Source: Neobacillus driksii (GTDB lineage Bacteria > Bacillota > Bacilli > Bacillales > Cytobacillaceae). From it: a stretch of DNA of 64,000 bases. Below are positions 25,147 to 33,940 of this stretch, piece after piece. Location: NCBI RefSeq assembly GCF_013409995.1, contig NZ_JACCBX010000011.1, forward strand, positions 124,001 to 188,000, in the 5' to 3' direction. The translations under genes were made by a program, and so were the position numbers. The notes under the pieces were generated by a model. It saw only the letters and a program-made list of their open reading frames with translations, did not search any database and was not told the DNA's origin. Within the stretch, counting starts at the first letter, position 1. Every line of letters starts with the position of its first letter.

Positions 25147-28100
25147 TTAATACTTCGTTAAACCAGCAACTTCACAGAGCTTATGTTCCTCATAATCAAA
25201 ATATTTACCTTCTAGAAGCCCTATTAATGTGTTGGTTACCTTCACTTCAACCAGGTTTTCTCCTGTATGTAGAATTTCAGATTTCCCCTTCCATTGATAG
25301 GGTGTCCAAGCCTTTACTCCAAGCCGATGGCCGTTCACAAAAACTTCCATACAGTCATGAAAATTTCTATCCAAATCATTAAAAAATAATTCAAAATACG
25401 CCTCTTCCGGAACACTGTCTAGATGAATTATCCTTGTAAAAGCCAAAGTCCCAGCATAATATGGATAGCTTGGGTATGGACCCTGTTGTAAGGATGAAGT
25501 GTTTAATGCATTTGAAATTACTGGCTGATTCTCCTTGTTAAAAGTAACACCAAAATCACCTAACAAATAAATGGCATCTGTAACTCCATCCCAGTCATGT
25601 TCCACTAGTACTTCAATTCGGAGTATGTTTTCTCCATGTTTTAAGGTGGGTAAAATATCACTGGTGACATTACTATTGTCATAAATGAAGTTCTCATGAA
25701 AATTCTCTACCCTGTGTTCATTGATATAAATTTGATATTGGCCAGAAATAGCTCCCTTATCCATCAATATCAAACATTTCTCTGGCATTTTCTCAATCAT
25801 GAACTTCCTTTGATAACTACAGGATATCGGATAATTAAAGGCCAGTTTCATCGGTATACCAAATGATTGACGAAATTCGATGGGCAGACTTTGTTCATTT
25901 ATTATGTCAGAACATTGATCTATGAACGTTTTTACCGGAACAATCGATTGATTATTAACTTGGATTTTCTTTTCCGTATCGATTTTAAGTTGGAAATGAT
26001 CGAACCTTAGGGTATTATCCTGAAGCGCCTTCACTTCCCAATTCCCTTTCAACTCGACTTTCCACTTCCATCGCTCAGATTTTCCCTTAACTTCTTTTAT
26101 ATCATCCTTACGGTTTATCTGGACGAGACAGCTTTCATATGATCCAAAATGTATATCCAGTTTCCAGCCATTTCCGTCCCATGTTGCAGCAAGAAGCTCC
26201 ACTTCGCCTGTTTCCAAATCTAGTCTACAGAACTCACATGGATATGATACTGTCAAGGTTGCATGCTGGTCTCCCTCTTCCTGATTACTGATAAAAACCA
26301 GGTTTGATTGATCTGATACCTGACGTTTTTCTGTTAAGAAACTCTTCTTTCCACTTTCTGTTTCAAAGTGTATTTCCTCATGGATATGCTTGTTTAATAG
26401 TTGAAGCAATATTTCAATTTCCCCTGAAGGAATAAAATAAGCATTTTGCGCGCCTTTGTGATAGGAATCGACAAGTACGGATTGGTTATTCCAATAGTCT
26501 GAACACAGAGATTCACCCATCCCGAAGGTTTCTAAAATCTCTTTTTCTAGTAAGGTATCATCAATCGCTTCAAAAGGAAGTAGTTTATTCCCGATCACTA
26601 CACCGCCTTGATCGAGGAACAATTTAATTTTTTTCCAGGCAGCACTTTCGATATTAGAAAGCGGCGGAAGGACCAGGACAGAATAACTGGCAGTACCAAT
26701 TTTGATTTTTCCCTCTGTTATCTCTGCTTCGCAAAGGATTTCCGGATCTAAATGGTCATACTGTTTGTGATGAAATAGCAGCTGTTTAGAGAGTTCAGAC
26801 CAATCTTGTTTTAAACGTTGGAGCTTCGCCATTTCTGAGTCATCATCACCGATATAGTGAAAGTTATGAAATGGATTTCCCATTTGAGTCCATAAGCTTG
26901 TTGTCGGGTCAAGGAGTGCGATGGAACGAATCGGTATTCCACTGCTCATCACATAGCCAAGCCTTCCTGTATAGTCTCCTAATGTTCGGAAGTGCTGCCA
27001 GTATGGATTTTGATAAAATTGAGACGGCGGTGCATCATGCTTTGTCAGCCCATCGAGCGTAAAGAAAAAGGCATGGAAATTATAAAAATTAATGCCAAAT
27101 GCTGCAAGCCGGTCAAGCATCCATTTTGCATCCTGCAAAGTCATCGACCAGCCCACACTATGAAAGCTTTCAATTAAAGCCCTTTCTCTTCCCAACTGAT
27201 TTGCTAATGAACTAACCATTTTAGGGTTTGCGCGAAAACTTGTCATATACCGATCAAGAATCCATTCCAGTGATATTCCAAGTTTTTCATGGGCACTGTC
27301 ACCGCCAGGTATATGACTGTATACCTGATTGGACATTCGAACGGAAGGCACTTCCGCTACATATTGGATTTCCTGTTCCTCACACCAATCATGGATTTGT
27401 TTATGATAGGACTCCCTTAAAAGGAGATGAATGGATTGAAAATAATCATATCGGACCTTTGCGGTATTCTCTCCACCGGATTCAATTAATGTATATAGAT
27501 ACTCCCTTAAATCATAGCCATTGTGTTTTTGGAAAAAGTCCGGTAATTGAGGGGACCATGGAATTCTCCCTATAAGCCCCGTTTCATCCGTAAAAATCCC
27601 TTTAACACTTTTGCCAAATTCTTCTCCTAAGTTTTCGGCATATCGTTCGTGCGTTAATTCAATAAAGGTCTTAATTGCTTCCCGGTTACAAGGGTCAACG
27701 AAGGTTCCATAATATTTAAAATCGTCGATTTCTTCTTCAAGGAAACAATGAATCTCCCAATCTCCTTCCGGGGCAGTCCACTTCAGTATTTTTATCGTGT
27801 TGTATGTAAAAAATCTTTTTTGATTATAAGTAGTTAGTCCTACCTTTTGATATACCGGTTCGGACTGGTAATTACCAATGTATTTTTTAATATCAATGGG
27901 TTCATCCCAACGTTTACTGCCTGTTTCCTGATCAACTGGAACAGCTTTAGCTGACAGCACACGTCCCCATGGCAGCTCCATATTACAGGTTTGGTTACTT
28001 TGCAGTGTTTCACTTTTATGGACCAATGTATAGTGTTTGGCGTCAGGATGAAGAAGTGTAACCTCTCCACCGGCAATTCCACTTGGGTATGGATATTCAT

Positions 28101-28386
28101 CATATAGCCAAACATCCATGTTAAGGGTTTTAGCCGTTTCTACAGCAAACTTCACTTTTTTAAACCAATCCTCCGATAAATAAGGCACTTTAAGTCCCTG
28201 CCTTGGGCAAATAAAAAAACCTCCCACACCCTTATCAGCCATTTCCCTGATTTGGCGTGCGATTTCATGGTCATCCATCACACCATTCCAAAACCAAAAA
28301 GGATGGATCCGGTAAGCAGACGGAGGATTTTTAAAAGTGGTTAAATCGAACATGCTATTATGTCTAATCAGGTTATACTCTTGCAC
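25147..28386 (-). CDS. GH106-like alpha-L-rhamnosidase family hydrolase
   Basis: A 1079-residue cytoplasmic protein. The N-terminal part (about 20-110) carries FKNPPSAYRIHPFWFWNG, GVGGFFICPRQGL and WLYDEYPYPSGIAGG, the signature of large GH106-like hydrolases. The barrel runs on to about 450 with GIFTDETGLIG as a likely acidic active-site segment, then beta-sandwich domains, ending in a jelly-roll like the sugar-binding domain of GH2 (LDSVPEEAYFELFFNDLDRN, VFVNGHRLG). GH106 enzymes release terminal rhamnose from rhamnogalacturonan and other glycans. GTG start with GGAGGAG 6 bases upstream. Between a DUF624 gene and a deacetylase in the RG-I cluster. Family assignment is by motif memory; the exact linkage is unknown. 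Confidence 0.75.
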   Translation of the reverse strand: MQEYNLIRHNSMFDLTTFKNPPSAYRIHPFWFWNGVMDDHEIARQIREMADKGVGGFFICPRQGLKVPYLSEDWFKKVKFAVETAKTLNMDVWLYDEYPYPSGIAGGEVTLLHPDAKHYTLVHKSETLQSNQTCNMELPWGRVLSAKAVPVDQETGSKRWDEPIDIKKYIGNYQSEPVYQKVGLTTYNQKRFFTYNTIKILKWTAPEGDWEIHCFLEEEIDDFKYYGTFVDPCNREAIKTFIELTHERYAENLGEEFGKSVKGIFTDETGLIGRIPWSPQLPDFFQKHNGYDLREYLYTLIESGGENTAKVRYDYFQSIHLLLRESYHKQIHDWCEEQEIQYVAEVPSVRMSNQVYSHIPGGDSAHEKLGISLEWILDRYMTSFRANPKMVSSLANQLGRERALIESFHSVGWSMTLQDAKWMLDRLAAFGINFYNFHAFFFTLDGLTKHDAPPSQFYQNPYWQHFRTLGDYTGRLGYVMSSGIPIRSIALLDPTTSLWTQMGNPFHNFHYIGDDDSEMAKLQRLKQDWSELSKQLLFHHKQYDHLDPEILCEAEITEGKIKIGTASYSVLVLPPLSNIESAAWKKIKLFLDQGGVVIGNKLLPFEAIDDTLLEKEILETFGMGESLCSDYWNNQSVLVDSYHKGAQNAYFIPSGEIEILLQLLNKHIHEEIHFETESGKKSFLTEKRQVSDQSNLVFISNQEEGDQHATLTVSYPCEFCRLDLETGEVELLAATWDGNGWKLDIHFGSYESCLVQINRKDDIKEVKGKSERWKWKVELKGNWEVKALQDNTLRFDHFQLKIDTEKKIQVNNQSIVPVKTFIDQCSDIINEQSLPIEFRQSFGIPMKLAFNYPISCSYQRKFMIEKMPEKCLILMDKGAISGQYQIYINEHRVENFHENFIYDNSNVTSDILPTLKHGENILRIEVLVEHDWDGVTDAIYLLGDFGVTFNKENQPVISNALNTSSLQQGPYPSYPYYAGTLAFTRIIHLDSVPEEAYFELFFNDLDRNFHDCMEVFVNGHRLGVKAWTPYQWKGKSEILHTGENLVEVKVTNTLIGLLEGKYFDYEEHKLCEVAGLTKY

Positions 28387-28441
28387 AATAAACTCCTCCA
28401 GTAACTAGCTTTAGTAACATGCATAAAAAAAATAGTTAAAA

Positions 28442-28469
28442 ATCGGGCCTCTAATCATGAGAACCCGAT
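28442..28469 (-). terminator. Terminator after the first DUF624 gene
   Basis: ATCGGG and CCCGAT with an inner CTC/GAG pair form a stem, and the minus strand continues into TTTTTAACTATTTTTTT. Read-through or an internal promoter would be needed to express the GH106-like gene downstream. Confidence 0.8.
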
Positions 28470-28475
28470 GAGTAT

Positions 28476-29114
28476 TTACTGCTCTTGAAATAACAATTGT
28501 GATTTTTGATTTATTTTATCAAAGGCATTGGTCGCTGGTTTCATAATAAATAGTGCCAATAGGTTTCCACTATACAATAAACAAATCGGCGGCGCATAGG
28601 ATAATACAAAAAGGATTCCAAAGCTGCCAATCAACATATAAAAGGTTGAAAGTGGGTTCATAATCATCACAAAAAACGAGTTTTTCATTACCTGACTTAG
28701 TTTCATATCATAATGCACAAAAATGGGAATGATATAAAAAAGCATTGATATAAAAATTAGCGTGATGATAAAGAATGGTACATAAAGAAAACTGGCAAAA
28801 CTATTTGCCGCATGTTGGACGAACTGAAAATCAATGTATAAGATCAATCCAATTGCAACAATAATCACTCCGAGTACATTACTCTTTAAAAATTCTCGCT
28901 TATATGCAGTCCAAAAAGTCTTAAAAATAGACATTTCTTCGTTACCTAGCATCCATTTACGAGCAACTGCGAACATTGCCACCGTTGCAGGAAAAAATCC
29001 AAAGATGATGAGACCTAGTAGTGAAAATGATATCCATAATAAATTTAAGAATGCTAATCTTGATATCCATTCAAGCAATTTATTTAAACTGCCTAAAAAT
29101 CCTGAAGTGTCCAT
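28476..29114 (-). CDS. yesL: YesL-type DUF624 membrane protein
   Basis: A 212-residue integral membrane protein with five or so hydrophobic segments: about 20-45, 75-100 (after the KTFWTAYKREFLKSNVLG loop), 105-130, 150-175 and 180-200. The start GFLGSLNKLLEWISRLAFLN and the FFPATVAMFAVARKW segment are typical of DUF624 (B. subtilis YesL). The family has no proven function; it nearly always accompanies YesMN sensors or carbohydrate importers, so a role in sensing or transport is inferred. It lies about 110 bases downstream of YesQ. A paralogue is at 37567. Confidence 0.88.
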   Translation of the reverse strand: MDTSGFLGSLNKLLEWISRLAFLNLLWISFSLLGLIIFGFFPATVAMFAVARKWMLGNEEMSIFKTFWTAYKREFLKSNVLGVIIVAIGLILYIDFQFVQHAANSFASFLYVPFFIITLIFISMLFYIIPIFVHYDMKLSQVMKNSFFVMIMNPLSTFYMLIGSFGILFVLSYAPPICLLYSGNLLALFIMKPATNAFDKINQKSQLLFQEQ

Positions 29115-29161
29115 TTTTAATCCTCCTTAACACTTGTACCCAATGTTTAGAAATATTATAT

Positions 29162-29197
29162 CTTTGCCACTTCCATTTAGGGTTTGAAGTGGCAAAG
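29162..29197 (-). terminator. Stem-loop between yesQ and yesL
   Basis: CTTTGCCACTTC pairs perfectly with GAAGTGGCAAAG over a 12-base loop. There is no T-run on the minus strand, so it may attenuate or stabilise the upstream mRNA rather than stop transcription. Confidence 0.6.
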
Positions 29198-29225
29198 TTT
29201 TAAGTATATTCTTTTGGATATCATA

Positions 29226-30071
29226 TTATCCTTTTAACCCGCTGGTACTAATCCCTTCAACCACATGGCGTTGGAAGAGGAAAAAGATTACGAATACAGG
29301 AATCAATGTAACAACTGACATCGCAAACATCGCGCCCCAGTTCGATACGGTTTCATTACTCAAGAACATATTCAAAGCCATTGATACCGTGTACTTTGTT
29401 GGGCTGTTTAGATAAAGAACCGGCCCTAATAATGACTCCCAAGTCCAATAGAATGAGAAAATAGCCGCTGTCGCTAGCGATGGTTTAATTAATGGCAAAA
29501 TAATCTTCGTGAATATCTTAAATGTGCCACATCCATCAATGATCGCTGCTTCATCGAGTTCCCTTGGAATGGTACGGATAAATTGGACTAAAAGGAAGAT
29601 AAAGAACGGATGTCCAAAATAAGCTGGAACAGCAAGTGGTTTAATAGAGTTGAGCCAATCAAGCTTTGAGAAAATGATATACTGCGGTACCATTACCACA
29701 TCATGCGGAAGCATTAAAGTAACCATCATAATCCCGAACCAGAATGCTTTTCCTTTAAACTCTAGACGTGCAAACCCAAAAGCAATAACCGCTGATGAGA
29801 TTACCTGTCCAATTAATGTAATAACAACTAGGATGGATGTATTTTTAATAAAGACACCAAATGAATTGCCGCCAATACCTTTCCAACCTTCTATAAAGTT
29901 GGTCCAAATCCATGGATCTGGGATCAGTGATTTTGCTGTAACAAAAATCGTATCACTAGGTTTAAAAGAACTCATCAGGAGCCAAATAACAGGGTAAAGC
30001 ATTAAAACTGCAAAGCCGCCGACAAGTATATGATAGACCCACCATCTTGGTGATTTTAATTTTAATGCCAT
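29226..30071 (-). CDS. yesQ: YesQ-type ABC sugar permease
   Basis: A 281-residue permease of the MalG group: six hydrophobic segments, the EAA loop LDEAAIIDGCGTFKIFTKIILPLIKPS at about 175-200, and the C-terminal FFLFQRHVVEGISTSGLKG tail typical of this family. It starts two bases after the YesP stop with AAGGAGG upstream, so the pair is translationally linked. With YesP it imports rhamnogalacturonan-derived oligosaccharides delivered by the YesO-like lipoproteins. Confidence 0.93.
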   Translation of the reverse strand: MALKLKSPRWWVYHILVGGFAVLMLYPVIWLLMSSFKPSDTIFVTAKSLIPDPWIWTNFIEGWKGIGGNSFGVFIKNTSILVVITLIGQVISSAVIAFGFARLEFKGKAFWFGIMMVTLMLPHDVVMVPQYIIFSKLDWLNSIKPLAVPAYFGHPFFIFLLVQFIRTIPRELDEAAIIDGCGTFKIFTKIILPLIKPSLATAAIFSFYWTWESLLGPVLYLNSPTKYTVSMALNMFLSNETVSNWGAMFAMSVVTLIPVFVIFFLFQRHVVEGISTSGLKG

Positions 30072-30073
30072 TG

Positions 30074-31033
30074 TTATCTGCCTCCTTCCGATTCATAGTG
30101 AACCCAATATTTTGAAGTAGTAAAAATAATCGCTGTTAAAATTCCTACAATAATAAGCATAATCCATGCCATTGCTGAAGCATAACCCATATTAAAGAAC
30201 TCAAAACCTTGTATGAATAGATATAAAGAATAAAGTAGAGTTCCGTCTAACGGACCACCTGTACCCTTTGAAATAATAAAGGCTGGGACGAACGTCATAA
30301 AAGCTGCAATAGTTTGCATAACTGTATTGAACAGAATTACAGGACTTAGCATTGGCAGCGTAATTTTGAAGAACTTTTGAATCCCGTTTGCACCGTCAAC
30401 ACTAGCAGCTTCATAATAACTTTTTGGAATACCTTTTAATCCAGCTAAGAAGATCAGCATCGAAGAACCAAATTGCCATACGGATAAGAAGATAAGCATC
30501 CATAATGCCGCAGTCGGATTACCAAACCATCTAACAGATGGGATACCAAGTACATCAAGTAGAATATTAACAATCCCGACATCACCAAAGACATTACGCC
30601 ACATAATCGCAACCGCAACGCTTCCGCCAATCAGAGAAGGTAAATAGAACAATGAGCGGTACAGTCCAACAGCCCTAGATGCAGTATTTAACATTAAGGC
30701 AATTAATAATGCAAATGCGAGTCTTAAAGGAACTCCACCCAATACATAGATGAGGGTAACTTTTAATGATTTCCAATAGCGGGGGTCGGCTGTAAACATT
30801 TGTATGTAGTTATCCAAGCCTATCCATGTTGGGCTTGCAAATAGATTATAATTTGTAAATGATAAATATAAAGATGCTAATATAGGAATGAATGTAAAAG
30901 CTAGAAATCCGATAATAAACGGACTGATAAATGCATAACCTGTTAGGTTTTCCTTAATGATACGGGAGCGCTTGCTGACAGGGGTGATCGTGATATCTGC
31001 TTGTATATTTTCCTTTATCACACGTGTATTCAT
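30074..31033 (-). CDS. yesP: YesP-type ABC sugar permease
   Basis: A 319-residue permease of the MalF group: cytoplasmic N-terminal 30 residues, six hydrophobic segments and the EAA loop YEAASVDGANGIQKFFKITLPMLSPV at about 210-235. The segment SPFIIGFLAFTFIPILASLYLSFTNYNLF is typical. Upstream, a strong stem-loop separates it from the YesO-like gene, probably lowering permease expression relative to the binding protein. Partner: YesQ. Confidence 0.93.
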   Translation of the reverse strand: MNTRVIKENIQADITITPVSKRSRIIKENLTGYAFISPFIIGFLAFTFIPILASLYLSFTNYNLFASPTWIGLDNYIQMFTADPRYWKSLKVTLIYVLGGVPLRLAFALLIALMLNTASRAVGLYRSLFYLPSLIGGSVAVAIMWRNVFGDVGIVNILLDVLGIPSVRWFGNPTAALWMLIFLSVWQFGSSMLIFLAGLKGIPKSYYEAASVDGANGIQKFFKITLPMLSPVILFNTVMQTIAAFMTFVPAFIISKGTGGPLDGTLLYSLYLFIQGFEFFNMGYASAMAWIMLIIVGILTAIIFTTSKYWVHYESEGGR

Positions 31034-31079
31034 TTATTCATCTCCTTATTCTTTGGCCTGCATTCCTAAGATGAAAGGA

Positions 31080-31115
31080 CGATAGCTGATCCATCTATCA
31101 CATGATCAGCTATCG
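31080..31115 (-). terminator. Intercistronic stem-loop between yesO-like and yesP genes
   Basis: CGATAGCTGATC and GATCAGCTATCG pair perfectly across 12 bases. No T-run follows, so it probably protects the binding-protein mRNA 3' end or partly attenuates, as in many binding-protein operons. Confidence 0.7.
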
Positions 31116-31124
31116 AAGTGGAAA

Positions 31125-32432
31125 TTATTTTTTGTTTTGTGCTAAGACACTTTCAGCTTGTTGTCTAAACTGTTTTGCAGCGTCTTTCACTGATAGATTT
31201 CCATAAGCCATTTGTTCAGCTAAACTATCAAGAGTTTCAATCACTTGTCCGGCACCAACTGGATCTGGACCATCGAATTCTGAGCTATTTCCTTCCGCCC
31301 AATCAACATAATCAAATACTTGGACTTGTGCTGGTGAAAGTAATGGCTTTAATGCTTCTTTTACAACTGATGAACCAGGAACACCACGGTCACCAAGATT
31401 TAATTTGTTCGCTTCGATATCATTGATCATGAAATCAATAAACTTTGCAGCTTCTTCTTTATGTTCTGAATTATTTCCAACAGACCAGAACATACTTGGT
31501 TTTAAATATAAACCTTTTTCACTGTCAGGACCTGGCATTGGAGCAATAGCAAGTTCTCGATTCGCCACTTGTTGAAGCCCGACAAACTGGTTAGACCATT
31601 GCCAGATACCAATTGCGTTTTGAGTAACAACAGGATCATCTTCAATTCCTTTTAACTGTGCTAAGAAGTCAGGTGTTGGAACCGCTTTATCCTTAACCAA
31701 ACCAGATGTCATGTTGAAGAATTCTTCGAACAGCTTGTCATCTTTATATCCAAGAGAGGCACCATCTTTGCTATAAAGTGACTTCCCTTGTGTTCTTAAG
31801 AAGTAGTTGAAAAATACATCCGCTTTCATTCCTGTATCCATAAATACGCCAGCAGCTTTTGCTTTTGCTGCGATTTCTTTGTAATCGTCCCAAGTCCAAT
31901 TTTCTGGGATAGAATCTACACCAGCTTTTGCAAGTACCGCTGGATCATGATGAAAACCAACAACGTTTACACCAGCATTAATTCCATAAAGTTTATCGCC
32001 AAGTTTACCGCCATTGATGATATTGTCAGCAATATCTTTTGTATTAATTTGTTTATCTAAATAAGGAGTTAAATCAGCAATTTGTTCATTTTGTGCATAC
32101 TGTGAAAAGTATGATAAATCCATTTGGATAATATCAGGCAGCTCATTTGCGGCTGCTTGAGGAGCTAGCTTTTTCCAGTAGTCATCCCAAGCTGCATATT
32201 CAGCTTCGATTTTTACATTTGGATTCTTTTCTTGATACATTTCAATAATTTTAAGTGTGTAATCATGTCGAGGCTGAGATCCCCACCAAGCGATACGAAG
32301 AGTTACTGGTTCATCTTTTTTGTCTTCTTTTTTAGGTTTAGTTTCTTCACTGCTCGTTGAACTGCTGCTGTTACATGCTGCTAATGTAAAAACTAAAACA
32401 AATGAAAACAATAGCACTAAAAATTTCTTCAT
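31125..32432 (-). CDS. yesO: YesO-type solute-binding lipoprotein (copy 1)
   Basis: A 435-residue lipoprotein with lipobox LAAC (C20) and Ser/Lys linker. The binding fold opens LRIAWWGSQPRHDYTLKIIEMY, followed by WDDYWKKLAPQAAANELPDIIQMD and, near the C-terminus, the NDIEANKLNLGDRGVPGSS segment. It matches the family-1 binding proteins of rhamnogalacturonan importers. It heads the YesOPQ operon; GGGGGAAATAAAG precedes ATG and a cre-like box lies 36 bases upstream. It is clearly paralogous to the next upstream gene. Confidence 0.92.
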   Translation of the reverse strand: MKKFLVLLFSFVLVFTLAACNSSSSTSSEETKPKKEDKKDEPVTLRIAWWGSQPRHDYTLKIIEMYQEKNPNVKIEAEYAAWDDYWKKLAPQAAANELPDIIQMDLSYFSQYAQNEQIADLTPYLDKQINTKDIADNIINGGKLGDKLYGINAGVNVVGFHHDPAVLAKAGVDSIPENWTWDDYKEIAAKAKAAGVFMDTGMKADVFFNYFLRTQGKSLYSKDGASLGYKDDKLFEEFFNMTSGLVKDKAVPTPDFLAQLKGIEDDPVVTQNAIGIWQWSNQFVGLQQVANRELAIAPMPGPDSEKGLYLKPSMFWSVGNNSEHKEEAAKFIDFMINDIEANKLNLGDRGVPGSSVVKEALKPLLSPAQVQVFDYVDWAEGNSSEFDGPDPVGAGQVIETLDSLAEQMAYGNLSVKDAAKQFRQQAESVLAQNKK

Positions 32433-32467
32433 TCTTTATTTCCCCCTTCTTTTTTTCACACTTTTTA

Positions 32468-32481
32468 TGTAAGTGTTTACA
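32468..32481. promoter_or_regulatory. cre-like site upstream of yesO copy 1
   Basis: TGTAAGTGTTTACA is nearly palindromic and matches the CcpA consensus at 13 of 14 positions (T in place of the central C). It lies 36 bases before the start, a repressing position. Confidence 0.6.
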
Positions 32482-32559
32482 TCCTTAATTATGCAACGAA
32501 ATCAAAATTGTCTGAATCTAATTTTCCGCTTTGTTTGTTTAAAAATCAGACATTTAAAA

Positions 32560-32604
32560 AGCTCCCTTGAAACAAGCAGCTGTGTGCTTGTCACAAGAGA
32601 GCTT
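32560..32604 (-). terminator. Terminator between the two yesO-like genes
   Basis: AAGCTCTCTTG(TGAC)AAGCA pairs with TGCTTGTTTCAAGGGAGCTT as a long stem, followed on the minus strand by a short T-run. It makes the two binding-protein genes separate transcripts. Confidence 0.78.
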
Positions 32605-32620
32605 TCTTTTTCTATATAGA

Positions 32621-33916
32621 TTAGTTATTATTTGAGAGAATTGTGGTTGCTTCCGATCTAAAAAGTTGTGCTCCTTCTGCCGGTGTTATTTTTTTAAACA
32701 ATATTTGTTCGGAAACGTCTTGTAATAATTTCACAACCTCATTACTGCCCAGAGGATCTGCTTTGTCCACTTTTTTGTTTGTATTTTTCACTTCATTTAC
32801 GTAATCGAATACCTTTTTCTGAGCAGGAGATAAATCTTTTTCTATTTTCTGTACAACCTTCGTGGAAATGGGAACTCCTCTTTCGCCTTTAATGACTTTA
32901 TTTGCTTCAATATCATTTATAACGAAATTTATAAATTGAGCTGCTGCCTCTTTATGCTTTGAACTTTTTGACATCGAAAAAAGCATACTAGGCTTTACAG
33001 AAAGTCCCGCATCTTGTCCTGGTCCCGGAGGAGGCAAAAGCTCAAGCTGCCGGTTAGTTGCTTGTAAAAAGCCGATATACTGGTTGGAATATACCCATTG
33101 CATCGCAGACTGTTGTTTGACTAACAACTCATCTTCGATTCCTTTTATCTGTTCCGTAACATCCGCTCTAGGGAAGGCACCTTTATCAAGAAGTCTTATT
33201 TGCATATCGAAATAATCAATAAACAATTGATCATCCTCATACCCTAATCCAGTTCCTGTTTTATTATATAAATTCATGCCTTTTGTACGTAAGAAATACG
33301 AGAAGAACACATCTGGTGACTTCATTCCGTTTGTACCATAAATACCTTTTTCTTTATGAACTTGTAAAGCTATTTTCTCAAAATCACTCCATGTCCAATT
33401 CGCATTTGGCTTATTATCCGCACCTGAAGAAAGTAAATTTTGGTCAACGATGATGGCCGGCGCATTTAATCCTAAAGGAAAACCATACAAATGTTCATCG
33501 ATTTTCCCACCTGAGAGAATAGCTTCACTTATGGAATCTGTCTTAATTAGATTTTGATCAACATACGGTGTTAAATCTTCAAGCAAGTAATTCTCACTGT
33601 ACGTTTTAAGATAAAGCATATCCATTTGGACAATGTCTGGAAGTTGATTACCCGCTGCCATTGGAGCCAATCGTTTCCAATAATCATCCCAATTTGAATA
33701 TATTGGTTCTACATTAATCGTTGGATATTTTTCCTCAAACAATTCAATTACTTCCAAGGTATAGTCATGCCGAGGTTTTTCTCCCCACCAGGCAATTTTT
33801 ATGGTTATTTTCTCATTCCCTTTACTCTCGGCAGAATCTGTTAAATCGAAATCTCCACACCCACCAGCGAAAAATACCATTACTAGGGATAAAGTAGAAA
33901 ACAATAGTTTTTTCAT
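32621..33916 (-). CDS. YesO-type solute-binding lipoprotein (copy 2)
   Basis: A 431-residue lipoprotein with lipobox AGGC (C20). The fold opens IKIAWWGEKPRHDYTLEVIE and shares WDDYWKRLAP, NQLPDIVQMDM, VFFSYFLRTKGMNLYNK and NDIEANKVIKGERGVP with copy 1, so the two arose by duplication, though they differ at many positions. It lies 24 bases downstream of the YesN-like gene and so is probably co-transcribed with the two-component system, unlike copy 1. This suggests a sensing role with the YesM-type kinase or a second ligand range; this is inference. Confidence 0.9.
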   Translation of the reverse strand: MKKLLFSTLSLVMVFFAGGCGDFDLTDSAESKGNEKITIKIAWWGEKPRHDYTLEVIELFEEKYPTINVEPIYSNWDDYWKRLAPMAAGNQLPDIVQMDMLYLKTYSENYLLEDLTPYVDQNLIKTDSISEAILSGGKIDEHLYGFPLGLNAPAIIVDQNLLSSGADNKPNANWTWSDFEKIALQVHKEKGIYGTNGMKSPDVFFSYFLRTKGMNLYNKTGTGLGYEDDQLFIDYFDMQIRLLDKGAFPRADVTEQIKGIEDELLVKQQSAMQWVYSNQYIGFLQATNRQLELLPPPGPGQDAGLSVKPSMLFSMSKSSKHKEAAAQFINFVINDIEANKVIKGERGVPISTKVVQKIEKDLSPAQKKVFDYVNEVKNTNKKVDKADPLGSNEVVKLLQDVSEQILFKKITPAEGAQLFRSEATTILSNNN

Positions 33917-33940
33917 ATTTTTTTCCCCTTTTTACTCTTT

